The notes: generated from the sequence alone by a model not told the origin. A DNA stretch of 64,000 bases from Betaproteobacteria bacterium HGW-Betaproteobacteria-16 (GCA_002840835.1 PHCQ01000001.1:62001-126000); one strand, 5' to 3'; counted from the first letter of the stretch, positions 26,941-38,434 are shown. A program made the numbers and translations.

Positions 26941-28497
26941 ATGCCCATGCACCCATCTCCTGCCGAGGGCAACGCCTTCCTGACCTTTCAAAAACGGATC
27001 GGGCCTTTCTGGTGGCTGGTCATGCTGGTGCTGACGGGGTACTGGACCCTGCTCAGTGCACAGAACATCTCCACGGCCAACATCAAGGGAGATGCCGGCC
27101 AGAATCTGGACATCGCGGCCCAGATCTATCAGACCGGCGAATTCTCCATGCACATGCCCTCGGGGCTGGAGCCCACGAACCTCAGGGAGCCCCTGCCCAT
27201 TCTGGTGACGGCCCTGTACTTCATGGCTTCCGGCCGCCAACCGGACCAGCTGACTTTCAGGAACCTTCGAACGGGGGAGCCAGCGAGATTTGTCAAGATG
27301 CACAACCTGGGCTGGGTGTTCATCGGACTGGTGACCGTCTGGCTGCTGTTCAACGCGCTCACATCGACCCGCTGGGGCGGTGGTCTCGCCGCCGGGATCA
27401 CCTTCATCTTCTTTTTCAACAATCCCTATATCGTCGATTCGCTCTACACCGAACTGGCGACCAGCGTGCTGATGCTGGTGGTGAGCGGGTTGATGCTGCT
27501 GGCCTACCAGCGCCGGAACAGCCTGCTCTGGCTGGCCACCGGTTTGGGCATGGGCCTGCTTTGTTTGACCAAAAGTGCGTTCCTCTACATCGCGCTCGTC
27601 GCCATCGTGCTCATGGCCGCCGTGATGCTGGTTCAGCGCCATGAGCGCAGCCGCCCATTGATCGCAGCGGGGCTTATGGCCCTGGGCCTGGTCGTCACCA
27701 CGGCACCCTGGATGATCCGGAACCAGATCATGTTCGACAGCGCGCAGATTTCGTCAGGCCGCGGCGGCTGGGTGCTCTACAAGCGCGCATTGCTCAACCA
27801 GATCACGCCCGAAGAATTCCGGCTGGCCTTCACCTTGTTCGGGCCTCGCAGCTACCAGGCCCTGGTAGAAGACACCTCACTGGCGCTCAAACCCGAAGAT
27901 GCCAAGCTGCGAACCGGGCGCATGAGCCGCCTCTTTGCTGGCGCTTCGGAGTTTTCCTACGATGACATGGTGGCCCAAGCCCATGGTGAGCCGGATCGGG
28001 CCATCAGCCTGTACCGCAAGACTTCGGCCATGCACAACAAGCTGGCGCGCGAGTTGAAACAGGCTGGTCACCCCTTTCCGGAAATGGCCGCCGACAAGCA
28101 GATGCAGAGTATGGCCATGGGCATGCTTGCCGAACATCCCCTGGCCCATCTGAAACTCACCAGCCTCATGTTCTGGCGTGGCATGTGGAGCCTTCCACCG
28201 CAACTGGACATTCCGCTGCTACCCGGAGGTCGTTGGCGAGCCGTTTTCATCGAATCACTCAACGGTCTGGCCGTTCTGGCGCTGCTGGGCTACTTTGCGT
28301 ACGCCCTGATTCGGCAGAATATTCCCCTGCTGGCCTTCACCGCGTTGCCTGTATTGATGATGGCGTTTTACACCCTGCTGTCCCAGAACCTGCCCCGTTT
28401 TTTTGCCCCGACCCAGCCCATGATGCTGATGGCGGTGCTCCTGTTGCTGTTTCATGCACTGCGTCCGCGCTCTGGACGGACGTCGCTTCACGCGTGA
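26941..28497 (+). CDS. GT-C (GT39/ArnT-like) membrane glycosyltransferase
   Basis: 518 residues from ATG 26941; a second ATG two codons on is possible. Around ten hydrophobic segments are visible. After the first span comes IKGDAGQNLDIAAQIYQTG, placing an acidic residue in the first periplasmic loop, where GT-C enzymes hold their catalytic base. FFFNNPYIVDSLYTE and WLATGLGMGLLCLTKSAF fit the ArnT/PMT-like core. It would transfer a lipid-phosphate-linked sugar from the 24779/25777 pair to a periplasmic acceptor. It is last in the coupled operon, about 100 bases before the dehydratase. Confidence 0.75.
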   Translation: MPMHPSPAEGNAFLTFQKRIGPFWWLVMLVLTGYWTLLSAQNISTANIKGDAGQNLDIAAQIYQTGEFSMHMPSGLEPTNLREPLPILVTALYFMASGRQPDQLTFRNLRTGEPARFVKMHNLGWVFIGLVTVWLLFNALTSTRWGGGLAAGITFIFFFNNPYIVDSLYTELATSVLMLVVSGLMLLAYQRRNSLLWLATGLGMGLLCLTKSAFLYIALVAIVLMAAVMLVQRHERSRPLIAAGLMALGLVVTTAPWMIRNQIMFDSAQISSGRGGWVLYKRALLNQITPEEFRLAFTLFGPRSYQALVEDTSLALKPEDAKLRTGRMSRLFAGASEFSYDDMVAQAHGEPDRAISLYRKTSAMHNKLARELKQAGHPFPEMAADKQMQSMAMGMLAEHPLAHLKLTSLMFWRGMWSLPPQLDIPLLPGGRWRAVFIESLNGLAVLALLGYFAYALIRQNIPLLAFTALPVLMMAFYTLLSQNLPRFFAPTQPMMLMAVLLLLFHALRPRSGRTSLHA

Positions 28498-28601
28498 TTC
28501 TGGTCACACCAGTTGGATCACGGGGGCATTTGTACACGTGACAGGCACTGGGCGCCCGGGGAAGCAAGGGGTATCATCCTGCACCACATGAGTAGCCTCA
28601 C

Positions 28602-30554
<1,953 letters not shown>

Positions 30555-30639
30555 ACCTCGCACCAGGGGTTTCTTCTCCCACCTTTTGCGGCGGCAGGGA
30601 TCTCAGTCCAGGGAGTTCGGGGTCAGAGGGCCGATGGCC

Positions 30640-31899
30640 TCAGCCAGCGGCGACCTTCCCCTGATCGACCGGCCGCAAGGCAGATGCCATCAGGAGCGCG
30701 GTGAACAAGATGAAGAAGTGACTTTCTGTGGACAACCAGAACGAGCTGTGCGTCATGTTGGATACCAGCATCACGGCCACGAAAGACAACATCAGTGCCC
30801 GGTGCGCAGGCGGGTGTCGAAACGCCTGCCGCACGATCGCCCACAGGAACCAGGCAAACACCAGCAAACCCAGCAGGCCCAATTCAAACAGGAAAAACAG
30901 GAACTGGTTGTGCGGGTGAGGACAGATGGTGGCGCACATGGCCGGATTCTCGAAATGGGCAGTCGCCAGCACCGGATACGAGCCAGTTCCTGCACCCAGC
31001 AAGGGGCGTTCGCGAATCTGCTGAACCGCGAAATGCCACACCTGCACACGGGCACCCACGGACGTGACGTTGGAAGGGCTGCTGCTCCTGGCCTCTTCCC
31101 AGGCTTGCAGGGTGCGCTGCTGGAACTGACTGGACAACGCAAATGCCAGGGCCAGCCCCAGCAGACCGGCGCCCAACACCGCGCCCAGCAGGCGCGGGCG
31201 GCACGCCAGTGCCACCACAGCAAACACGAGCACCGACAGCACCAGGCTCAGGTACCCGGTTCGCCCGACGGACAGGAAAAGCACGCTGGCTGCGGCCAGC
31301 ACCGCCACACCGGTCCAAAGCACGCGGCCCACCGCCGAGGCCGATTTGGTGGCCCAGAACAAGGTGGCACAAGTGAAAAAGGCCATCATGATCCCCTGCG
31401 AGATGTGGTCCTTGAACACGGTGTGATCGACACCGAATCCCTGGTTCTGGGTGCTTGACCACGGCAGGTCGAACCACACATTCAGCCAGGTCGACGCGAG
31501 TGTAAAAAGCATCGCGACGGCAAACGCCTGCCAGCATCGCTTGCGCATCTCGGCGTCTGCAAGAAGAAACAGAAAGATGGGCAGCAAAACAAGTTTGAAG
31601 TACTTGCGAAGGTAGTCTTGGTACTCGCTCCAGTCGGCCGGAGACCACAAGGTGGCCACGACCATGACCAACACCAGCCCCATCGCCGGCCACACCACCG
31701 GATTGCGCAGCGTCCGCACCAGATCCGCTCTGGCTTGTGCATCGCTCATGCGCACGCCAGCCAGAAGCACGGCCAGCGCCAGCGTCGTGTTGGCCAATGC
31801 CACCGACACCGGAAATGCAAAGTACACAAGAACCAGGCAGTAGGCGGAGGCGATCGTCAACAAGGCACGCGGGCGCTTGTCTGGGGAACCTGAATTCAT
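30640..31899 (-). CDS. O-antigen ligase / Wzy-like polymerase (WaaL family)
   Basis: 419 residues, about eleven hydrophobic segments. The large periplasmic loop contains RPLLGAGTGSYPVLA and HPHNQFLFFLFELGLLGLL, the Wzy_C signature in which Arg and His are functionally important in WaaL. Ligases transfer undecaprenyl-linked polymer to lipid A-core; polymerases join repeat units. Sequence alone does not separate the two. Two core-type glycosyltransferases lie upstream on the same strand, which favours ligase. It converges with wbpM. Confidence 0.8.
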   Translation of the reverse strand: MNSGSPDKRPRALLTIASAYCLVLVYFAFPVSVALANTTLALAVLLAGVRMSDAQARADLVRTLRNPVVWPAMGLVLVMVVATLWSPADWSEYQDYLRKYFKLVLLPIFLFLLADAEMRKRCWQAFAVAMLFTLASTWLNVWFDLPWSSTQNQGFGVDHTVFKDHISQGIMMAFFTCATLFWATKSASAVGRVLWTGVAVLAAASVLFLSVGRTGYLSLVLSVLVFAVVALACRPRLLGAVLGAGLLGLALAFALSSQFQQRTLQAWEEARSSSPSNVTSVGARVQVWHFAVQQIRERPLLGAGTGSYPVLATAHFENPAMCATICPHPHNQFLFFLFELGLLGLLVFAWFLWAIVRQAFRHPPAHRALMLSFVAVMLVSNMTHSSFWLSTESHFFILFTALLMASALRPVDQGKVAAG

Positions 31900-32014
31900 T
31901 GCTCAAAAATCCATTCGATGTCTAATTCGGCCAGGCGCCCAGCGCCGTGCCTGCATGGGATGCGTTCGAGATACCTCTCGATCACTCAGCAACTACCGTC
32001 AAGCCCATGCCTCA

Positions 32015-32812
32015 TTACCGTTTGACCACCGCATTGGCCCCTTGGGGTGGGTCGTATTCCAGGATGGCGTATCGAAAGAAGCACTCCAGCGCCACCAGAA
32101 GGCAAAAGAGGAATCCCTGGGGACCGCACATGAAGCCGCGTCTGAACACATAAAAGCGCACGAAATTGGAGATCGCAGAACCCAGCCCCCTCAGGACGCC
32201 GCCCTTCTTGCCCGCCTGCTCCCTGCGCCGGGCGCCCAGCTGGGAGTACTGGGCGAGCTTGAGCAGGCTCTCGTAAACCGTGTCGCGCGAAAAATGCAGC
32301 AGACGCCCCTTGAACACCCGCGTAGGAGCACTCTCGTCTTTCAGTTGCGCATACTCGTGGACCACGCCCTTGAATTCGAGAATGTTGTCGGTGCGAAACA
32401 GGCGCTTCACGCCCCCTGCGGTTTTCGCCATGCGGCTGAGTGCCTTGCCGAACGCCACCTGGTCCCAGTACACCTTCCACGCCGCGTTGTCGCCCGAGGC
32501 CACCGCCTGCTGAATCTCCTGCTTCAGCTCGTCGGTGATCACCTCGTCGGCATCGAGAAAAAAGAAATACTCGCATTTGACGAGCGGCAACATGCGGTTG
32601 CGCTGAACCGCAAAGCCTTGCCAGTCCGGGAACAGATGCACGTCCGCGCCCATGCTGGCAGCAATGTCTCGCGTCGCGTCCGTGCTGCCGCTGTCGATCA
32701 CGACAATCTGGTCTGCGAAGCTGGCGCTTTCGATACACCGGGCGATGCGGCGTTCCTCATTGAGCGTCAGAATGCCCACACACAGCCGGTTTGCAGGGGA
32801 CTCATTCATCAA
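32015..32812 (-). CDS. GT2 glycosyltransferase, WaaE/KdtX-like (LPS core)
   Basis: 265 residues. LCVGILTLNEERRIARCIES opens the GT2 domain, then VVIDSGSTDATRDIA, the AVQRNRM motif and FFLDADEVI. The C-terminal region GVVHEYAQLK and RDTVYESLLKLAQYS is characteristic of the WaaE/KdtX lipopolysaccharide inner-core beta-1,4-glucosyltransferase group. It would add a hexose to a heptose of the LPS core. It overlaps the upstream GT2 gene by 11 bases and lies 115 bases before the ligase-like gene. The exact sugar is not proven. Confidence 0.82.
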   Translation of the reverse strand: MMNESPANRLCVGILTLNEERRIARCIESASFADQIVVIDSGSTDATRDIAASMGADVHLFPDWQGFAVQRNRMLPLVKCEYFFFLDADEVITDELKQEIQQAVASGDNAAWKVYWDQVAFGKALSRMAKTAGGVKRLFRTDNILEFKGVVHEYAQLKDESAPTRVFKGRLLHFSRDTVYESLLKLAQYSQLGARRREQAGKKGGVLRGLGSAISNFVRFYVFRRGFMCGPQGFLFCLLVALECFFRYAILEYDPPQGANAVVKR

Positions 32813-33695
32813 TCTTCCAACTCCTCAAACCCATCCAGCGACCCAGCATCCTGGCCACCAGACGGGGAACAAACGCCAGCGTGCGAATCGGCAGCGCTGC
32901 GCTGGTGGTGAACAACAAGGTGCGCCTCAATCGCAAGGCTTCCTCCGCTGACCTGTGTTTGGCTGTGAAGATCAGCTTCGACTGGGCGTGGTGGAAGCCG
33001 CGACCGTACTCGCTTCGCAAAGGCCTGCTGCCCTTGGTCGAACTGCGGGAGCGGTGGATGGCCTTGACCTCCGGCACCAGCACCATGGGCAAGCCCGCCT
33101 GAAACAGGCGAAGACAAAGGTCATCGTCCTCGTAGTAGAGAAAAAACCGCTCGTCAAAAAAGCCGATCTGCTGAAAATGCTCCATCCGCAGGAGCATTGC
33201 AGCGCCACACACAAAACCCACACAGGCCAAACCGGTGGCGGCAGGCCCTTGGGAATGCCACACCGTCTTGGGCCACCGGTAGTTGACCTCCAGCTTGCCC
33301 GTCGGACTGGCGAGCTGCGGTGCCAACAGCGCGGCATCGACCATGTCGCGCGCCGTCGTCAGCAACGTGCGAAGGCCCTCGACTGAAAGCTCGCAGTCCG
33401 GATTCAGCAGCAGGGCAAATGGTGTCTTGACCAACGCCAGCGCGCGATTGTTGGCCGCGCCAAAGCCCAGATTGCGCTCATGCTCAAGCACGCGGGCGTC
33501 AGGCCATTGCCGGTGCGCGAGCGCCGGCGTTCCATCCGTGCTGGCGTTGTCGGACACGATCACGTGAGGGCACGACCCCAGCAGGCTGTCGAGCAGCGGG
33601 ATGCAGTGCGCACTTTCATGGGTGACCACCACCACCGTGACATCCGCCAGGGTGCTGAGCGCCCCTTCAGGAGCCGGCAACGGTTCGAGGACCAC
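32802..33695 (-). CDS. GT2 glycosyltransferase, WbbL-like rhamnosyltransferase family
   Basis: 297 residues. VTVVVVTHESAHCIPLLDSL begins the domain, followed by VIVSDNASTDGTPALA, NLGFGAANNRAL and LLLNPDCELS, the order found in WbbL-type dTDP-rhamnosyltransferases. Later motifs CGAAMLLRMEHFQQIGFFDE and YYEDDDLCLRL supply the acidic catalytic region. The C-terminal 60 residues are basic. It lies 12 bases from the phosphomutase stop and overlaps the next GT2, so one - strand operon is likely. Confidence 0.85.
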   Translation of the reverse strand: MVLEPLPAPEGALSTLADVTVVVVTHESAHCIPLLDSLLGSCPHVIVSDNASTDGTPALAHRQWPDARVLEHERNLGFGAANNRALALVKTPFALLLNPDCELSVEGLRTLLTTARDMVDAALLAPQLASPTGKLEVNYRWPKTVWHSQGPAATGLACVGFVCGAAMLLRMEHFQQIGFFDERFFLYYEDDDLCLRLFQAGLPMVLVPEVKAIHRSRSSTKGSRPLRSEYGRGFHHAQSKLIFTAKHRSAEEALRLRRTLLFTTSAALPIRTLAFVPRLVARMLGRWMGLRSWKIDE

Positions 33696-33707
33696 CTTGA
33701 CGGTGCC

Positions 33708-35090
33708 TCAATGTGCGCTGGCGCCCACGACCGCGTCTGGCTTGGCCGCCTTGAGCAGGCTCAGCATGGCCGATTCAATGCGGTGCAAGGCCTCAGGGGT
33801 GTGGCCCTCGAAACGCAACACCAGGACCGGCGTGGTGTTGGAGGCACGAATCAAGCCAAAACCATCCGGCCAGTCCACGCGAACGCCGTCGATGGTGGAC
33901 ACCTTGGCGGGTGCATCAAAGCGCGCCATCGCCACCAGCTTCTCAACGACCGCATGAGGTTCACCCTCGGCACATGCCACGTTGAGCTCAGGTGTGCTGT
34001 GGCTGGTGGGCAGCGCGTTGAGCACCGCGTTCGCGTCTGGACTCCGGCTCAGAATTTCCAGCAAGCGGGCGCCGGCATAGGTGCCGTCATCGAAGCCGAA
34101 CCAGCGTTCCTTGAAAAAGATATGGCCGCTCATCTCGCCACCCAGGGGGCTGTCAAGCTCCTTCATGCGAGCCTTGATCAGGGAATGGCCGGTCTTGTAG
34201 ATATGAGCCACTCCGCCTGCCGCCTCAATGGCTGGGGCCAGGCGCTGCGAACACTTCACGTCAAAGACGATGTCGCCGCCCGGCACGCGGGACAGCACAT
34301 CCTGGGCAAACAGAATCATCTGACGGTCTGGGTAGATGTTGTTGCCTTCCTTGGTGACGATGCCGAGCCGGTCGCCGTCGCCGTCGAAAGCCAGACCGAG
34401 TTCGGCGTCGGTTTCGCGCAGGACACGCATCACGTCCTGCAGGTTCTCAGGCTTGCTGGGATCGGGGTGGTGGTTCGGGAAGTTGCCATCCACTTCGCTG
34501 AACAGCTCGATCACCTCGCATCCCAGCGCCCGGAACAGCGCGGGCGCTGAGGCCCCGGCCACACCGTTGCCACAATCCACCACGATCTTCATCGGCCGCG
34601 CGAGCTTGATGTCGCCCACGATGCGGTCGCGGTAGGCCGCCCCCACATTGATCAACCGCACCTTGCCGCCCTCGGCAGGCTGGCCGGCATCGGTCGCCAT
34701 GCATCGGCGCAGAGCCTGAATGGCCTCACCGTAAATGGCCCTGCCTGCCAGCACCATCTTGAAGCCGTTGTAGTCTTTCGGGTTGTGGCTGCCCGTCACC
34801 TGGATGCCGCTGGTGCACAGGGTGCTGGCGGCAAAGTACAACATGGGGGTGGTGGCCAGTCCGATGTCGATCACGTCGATACCCGCTGCGACCAGGCCCC
34901 TGATCAGGGCGGCGGACAGGGCGGGTCCGCTGATGCGCCCGTCGCGCCCCACGGCCACCGTGTGCTCTCCCAGGCGCCGGGCCTCGGTGCCAAACGCCAG
35001 TCCCAGGGCCTCCGCCACCGACTCGTCCACGGTGGAAGGCACAATGCCGCGAATATCGTAGGCTTTGAAGATGGACGGTGCAACTTGCAT
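33708..35090 (-). CDS. manB: Phosphomannomutase / phosphoglucomutase (AlgC/ManB family)
   Basis: 460 residues. SIFKAYDIRGIVP at the start, GRDGRIS, the phosphoserine loop TGSHNPKDYNGFKM, the metal-binding loop DGDGDRLGIV, the sugar-binding GGEMSGHIFF and a C-terminal phosphate-binding region are all present. The enzyme interconverts hexose-6-P and hexose-1-P (mannose or glucose), feeding GDP-mannose, UDP-glucose or dTDP-sugars to the surrounding glycan genes. Whether the cell uses it as ManB or AlgC is not readable. It is first in the - strand run. Confidence 0.92.
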   Translation of the reverse strand: MQVAPSIFKAYDIRGIVPSTVDESVAEALGLAFGTEARRLGEHTVAVGRDGRISGPALSAALIRGLVAAGIDVIDIGLATTPMLYFAASTLCTSGIQVTGSHNPKDYNGFKMVLAGRAIYGEAIQALRRCMATDAGQPAEGGKVRLINVGAAYRDRIVGDIKLARPMKIVVDCGNGVAGASAPALFRALGCEVIELFSEVDGNFPNHHPDPSKPENLQDVMRVLRETDAELGLAFDGDGDRLGIVTKEGNNIYPDRQMILFAQDVLSRVPGGDIVFDVKCSQRLAPAIEAAGGVAHIYKTGHSLIKARMKELDSPLGGEMSGHIFFKERWFGFDDGTYAGARLLEILSRSPDANAVLNALPTSHSTPELNVACAEGEPHAVVEKLVAMARFDAPAKVSTIDGVRVDWPDGFGLIRASNTTPVLVLRFEGHTPEALHRIESAMLSLLKAAKPDAVVGASAH

Positions 35091-35222
35091 GTGCTGAATT
35101 CCCGATGCTGTGGTAACCCGCCATTGTAGGTGGGCCGCCTTACAGGACCACCCTCGCAGGCAGCAGGCTCACGCGTCCGGAAATGGCCAGTCGGCGGTCA
35201 GCGAAAACCGTACCATGGCCAC

Positions 35223-36764
35223 ATGCAAACCCCTTCGCCCACCCAGCACGCGGCCCGCTACAGAGCACTTTGCTCCAAAGATGCGCGGTTCGACGGCGGC
35301 TTCTTTGTGGGCGTGACTTCCACCGGCATCTACTGCAGGCCGGTTTGCCGGGTGCGCACCCCCAGGCTGGAAAACTGCCGCTTCTTTGATCTCGCTGCGC
35401 AAGCAGAAAAGGCGGGCTTTCGCCCCTGCCTGCGGTGCCGCCCGGAGCTCGCGCCACGCCACAGGCACTGGACCACAACGGACGCCACACAAATACTTGC
35501 ACATCAAGCCACAGTGTTGCTCGATGACCCCGGGACCTGGCTGGAACCGGTGGCGGAGCGCACACGGATTGCAGCCGTGGCCGAGCGCCTGGGTGTGAGC
35601 GATCGCCACCTGCGCCGCATTTTTGAGATGCACCTGGGCGTCTCTCCCTTGCAGTATCTGCAAACTTGCCGCTTGCTGGCGGCCAAGCAGTTGCTGACCG
35701 ACACGCGTCTGCCGGTCAGCGATGTGGCGCTGGCCAGCGGTTTCTCCAGCCTGCGCCGGTTCAACGCTGCGTTCGCCGACCACTACCGCATCAACCCCAC
35801 CCAGATGCGCCGAGACCCCGTGACCTCCACAGCCTCTGCGGAGGGAGGCGAAAGCGTTCGCCTGTCGTGGCGTCCGCCACTGGATGTGGGCAGCACAATG
35901 AAATTCTTTGAAATTCGCCAGCTGGCCGGCGTCGAAAGCTTCTGTTCAGGGCCCAAGCCGAGTTTCAAGCGCTCCGTTCGTCTGTCAGTGGGCGGGCACA
36001 CCCACGCCGGCTGGATTTCCGGGGTATGGGCACCCGAAAAAAACCAGCTGCTGCTTGAAGTGAGCGACGGCCTGCTCAAGGTGCTGCCCAGCGTCATCCG
36101 GCGTGTGCGCACGCTGTTCGACCTCGACGCAGACCCGGGCCCGATCAATGCAGCCCTGCAAGACGACTTTCCGACCGGGAACGGTCTGCGCGTGCCAGGT
36201 TGTTTTGACGGCTTTGAACTGGCCGTGCGAGCCGTGATGGGTCAGCAAATCACGGTGGCGGCAGCCCGCACATTGACGGCCCGGCTGATCCAGCAATGGG
36301 GAGACCCCATTGCCACACCCGACCCTGCCATTGACCGCCTGTTCCCTTCGCCACAGGCGCTGGCACAGGCCGACGAGGACCTGCTGGGCAGCTTGGGCAT
36401 CGTGCGCCAGAGACAGGTCGCACTGAAAGCGCTCGCCCATGCCGTGCTTGCAGGTCACATCGACCTGAACCCGTCCGGTGTCGCAACTGACACCTTGCAG
36501 GCACTGCAAGGCTTGCCAGGCATCGGGCCATGGACCGCACAGTACATCGCCATGAGAGCGTTGAGATGGCCAGACGCATGGCCGGAAGGCGATGTGGCAC
36601 TGGTGAAGGCCCTTGAACTGGAAAACCCCAGATCCCAGGCGGCACGCCGCGCCGCCGGGCAAATGGCTGAACGCTGGCGCCCCTGGCGCAGCTATGCGGT
36701 GATCCGCGCCTGGGCCGGCACCTACCAAGCCGCCCACGCCACAACCAAAGGTCTGATGTCATGA
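35223..36764 (+). CDS. alkA: Ada-AlkA fusion: methyl-phosphotriester-sensing regulator / 3-methyladenine DNA glycosylase II
   Basis: 513 residues from ATG 35223; the open frame extends 31 codons upstream into non-conserved sequence. The Ada zinc domain is at about 15-90: YCRPVC and PCLRCRP supply four cysteines, the first being the methyl acceptor for phosphotriesters. An AraC-type helix-turn-helix follows (about 95-190; LGVSDRHLRRIFEMHLGVSP, VALASGFSSLRRFNAAF). The AlkA part occupies 210-513, with a helix-hairpin-helix LPGIGPWTAQYIA near 432 and catalytic Asp near 457. It probably activates its own operon after methylation and also excises alkylated bases. It overlaps ogt by ATGA. Confidence 0.93.
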   Translation: MQTPSPTQHAARYRALCSKDARFDGGFFVGVTSTGIYCRPVCRVRTPRLENCRFFDLAAQAEKAGFRPCLRCRPELAPRHRHWTTTDATQILAHQATVLLDDPGTWLEPVAERTRIAAVAERLGVSDRHLRRIFEMHLGVSPLQYLQTCRLLAAKQLLTDTRLPVSDVALASGFSSLRRFNAAFADHYRINPTQMRRDPVTSTASAEGGESVRLSWRPPLDVGSTMKFFEIRQLAGVESFCSGPKPSFKRSVRLSVGGHTHAGWISGVWAPEKNQLLLEVSDGLLKVLPSVIRRVRTLFDLDADPGPINAALQDDFPTGNGLRVPGCFDGFELAVRAVMGQQITVAAARTLTARLIQQWGDPIATPDPAIDRLFPSPQALAQADEDLLGSLGIVRQRQVALKALAHAVLAGHIDLNPSGVATDTLQALQGLPGIGPWTAQYIAMRALRWPDAWPEGDVALVKALELENPRSQAARRAAGQMAERWRPWRSYAVIRAWAGTYQAAHATTKGLMS

Positions 36765-37264
36765 CAATTCTGGCGAAACACACCGTTCCATCACCCTTGG
36801 GACCGATTCTGCTCGCGGCCAGCCCCGATGGGCTGCGCGGCGCCTGGTTCAACGAACAGGCCCACGGGCCGGCGGCATCGCTGGTGGCCCAATGGCGGTC
36901 ACAGCCCGAGCACCCGGTACTTCTGGCCGCGAGCAATCAGTTGAACGACTACTTTCTGGGCGAGCGCCAGACCTTCGACCTGCCACTGGACCTGACCGCC
37001 GGGACGCCTTTTCAGATCGCTGCATGGACGTCCCTGCTGCAGATTGCATGGGGAAACACCATCAGCTACGGTGAGCTTGCCCAACGCATGGGCAAACCTG
37101 CGGCGGTGAGGGCCGCCGGCACAGCGATCGGTCGCAATCCGCTGAGCATCTTTGTGCCATGTCACCGCGTGATCGGCACCAATGGTTCACTCACTGGCTA
37201 TGCTGGCGGACTGCATCGCAAACAGGCGTTGCTGCGTCTGGAGCAGCGCGGCGTCCTGCTTTGA
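36761..37264 (+). CDS. ogt: Methylated-DNA--protein-cysteine methyltransferase (Ogt)
   Basis: 167 residues. The active-site motif FVPCHRVIGTNGSLTGYAGG carries the acceptor Cys134. Upstream is ISYGELAQRMGKPAAVRAAG, the DNA-binding helix with the arginine finger region. It removes O6-alkyl groups from guanine in one suicidal transfer. Coupled to the Ada-AlkA gene, it completes the adaptive response: sensor-activator and glycosylase in one protein, alkyltransferase in the other. It lacks the Ada N-terminal domain, as expected for Ogt. Confidence 0.95.
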   Translation: MTILAKHTVPSPLGPILLAASPDGLRGAWFNEQAHGPAASLVAQWRSQPEHPVLLAASNQLNDYFLGERQTFDLPLDLTAGTPFQIAAWTSLLQIAWGNTISYGELAQRMGKPAAVRAAGTAIGRNPLSIFVPCHRVIGTNGSLTGYAGGLHRKQALLRLEQRGVLL

Positions 37265-37296
37265 TCTGGTTTGATCCCACATTGCATACCTGAACC

Positions 37297-38229
37297 ATGC
37301 CACCCCTTCTCATTGCCGAGTTCTTCCTGCTTGCCTCGTTGTGGGGCGCCTCGTTTCTGTTCATGCGCATGGGGGCCGCAGAATTCGGCCCTTTGCCTAC
37401 GGCTGGATTGCGCGTGGGTCTTGCGTCCCTGTTTCTGTTGCCTGCCTTCCTGGTCAAGGGCGTGTGGGCAGACTTCCGCCAAAGGGCCGGGCCGATTCTG
37501 TTTGTCGGCCTGCTGAACTCGGCGTTGCCGTTTGCACTTTTTTCGTTCGCGGTGCTGCACATCACCACCGGCCTGACTTCCATCCTGAACGCTACCGTGC
37601 CGCTCTCAGGTGCACTGGTCGCCTGGATCTGGCTGCGTGAGCGGCCCAGCGGGTCCCGGCTGCTGGGGTTGATGCTTGGCTTCGCCGGTGTCTGCCTGCT
37701 GGTGTTGGGCAAGTCCGGCTTTGATGCGTCCGGTCATCCGGCAGCGGACAACACATCCGTCACCCTGCTCGCCATGGGCGCCGCGCTGCTCGCCACCCTG
37801 TGCTATGGCATGGCGGCCAGCTTCACCAAACGCCACCTGAATGGTGCGCACCCGCTGGCCACCGCCACTGGCAGCCAGATTGGCGCCTCGCTGGGACTGG
37901 CACTGCCCACCGCACTTTTCTGGCCAACGCAAACCGTCAGCGGCAACGCCTGGACAGCCATTCTGGCCGTGGCGCTGCTGTGCACCGCACTGGCCTATGT
38001 GCTGTTCTTCCGGATCATTGCCCAGGCAGGCCCCAGCAAAGCCCTGACCGTGACTTTCCTGGTCCCCGTGTTTGCCTTGCTCTACGGGGCAATCTTTCTG
38101 GCAGAGGCTGTCACGCTCTGGATGGTGGTGTGTGGCGCAGTGATCTTGTGCGGCACGCTGCTGGCCACCGGTCTGCTGCGGTTGCGCTGGCTGGAAGGCA
38201 CATTGGCCGCACCGCTGAAGGATCGTTAA
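37297..38229 (+). CDS. EamA/DMT-family membrane transporter
   Basis: 310 residues, ten hydrophobic segments in two EamA repeats. The first contains FFLLASLWGASFLFMRMG and ITTGLTSILNATVPLSGALVAWIWLRE. The second contains LLATLCYGMAASFTKRH and LVPVFALLYGAIFLAEAVT. Members export amino acids, metabolites or drugs; substrate cannot be assigned. It lies 32 bases after ogt and may share its transcript. Confidence 0.85.
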   Translation: MPPLLIAEFFLLASLWGASFLFMRMGAAEFGPLPTAGLRVGLASLFLLPAFLVKGVWADFRQRAGPILFVGLLNSALPFALFSFAVLHITTGLTSILNATVPLSGALVAWIWLRERPSGSRLLGLMLGFAGVCLLVLGKSGFDASGHPAADNTSVTLLAMGAALLATLCYGMAASFTKRHLNGAHPLATATGSQIGASLGLALPTALFWPTQTVSGNAWTAILAVALLCTALAYVLFFRIIAQAGPSKALTVTFLVPVFALLYGAIFLAEAVTLWMVVCGAVILCGTLLATGLLRLRWLEGTLAAPLKDR

Positions 38230-38309
38230 ATCCGGGCGATACATCGCGACCACTCACTCCCCGGGTTGCTGTTGGCTGTCACCACAGTCAGCCGTCAGAG
38301 CACCAGAAA

Positions 38310-38346
38310 CAAAAAAGCCGTTGAAAATCGTGGATCTTCAACGGCT
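38310..38346 (-). terminator. Intrinsic terminator of the tRNA cluster
   Basis: On the - strand a ten-base stem AGCCGTTGAA / TTCAACGGCT with an eleven-base loop is followed by six T residues. It sits 11 bases downstream of the tRNA-Asp CCA end, so it ends the Ala-Glu-Asp tRNA transcript. It is the clearest terminator in the window. Confidence 0.85.
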
Positions 38347-38357
38347 CATTGCTTTGT

Positions 38358-38434
38358 TGGCGGAGTGGACGGGGCTCGAACCCGCGACCCCCGGCGTGAC
38401 AGGCCGGTATTCTAACCAACTGAACTACCACTCC
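38358..38434 (-). tRNA. tRNA-Asp (GUC)
   Basis: 77 bases including encoded CCA. Acceptor stem GGAGTGG / CCACTCC, D-arm GTTCAGTTGGTTAGAAT, anticodon loop CTGTCAC giving GUC, and T-loop TTCGAGC. Discriminator is G. It is the last tRNA before the terminator. Confidence 0.95.

Noticed and set aside
30586..31458. 290-codon + strand frame
   Set aside because: Antisense to the O-antigen ligase-like gene; low-complexity Gln/His content.
33480..34550. 356-codon + strand frame
   Set aside because: Antisense to the GT2 enzyme and the phosphomutase, which have intact active-site loops.
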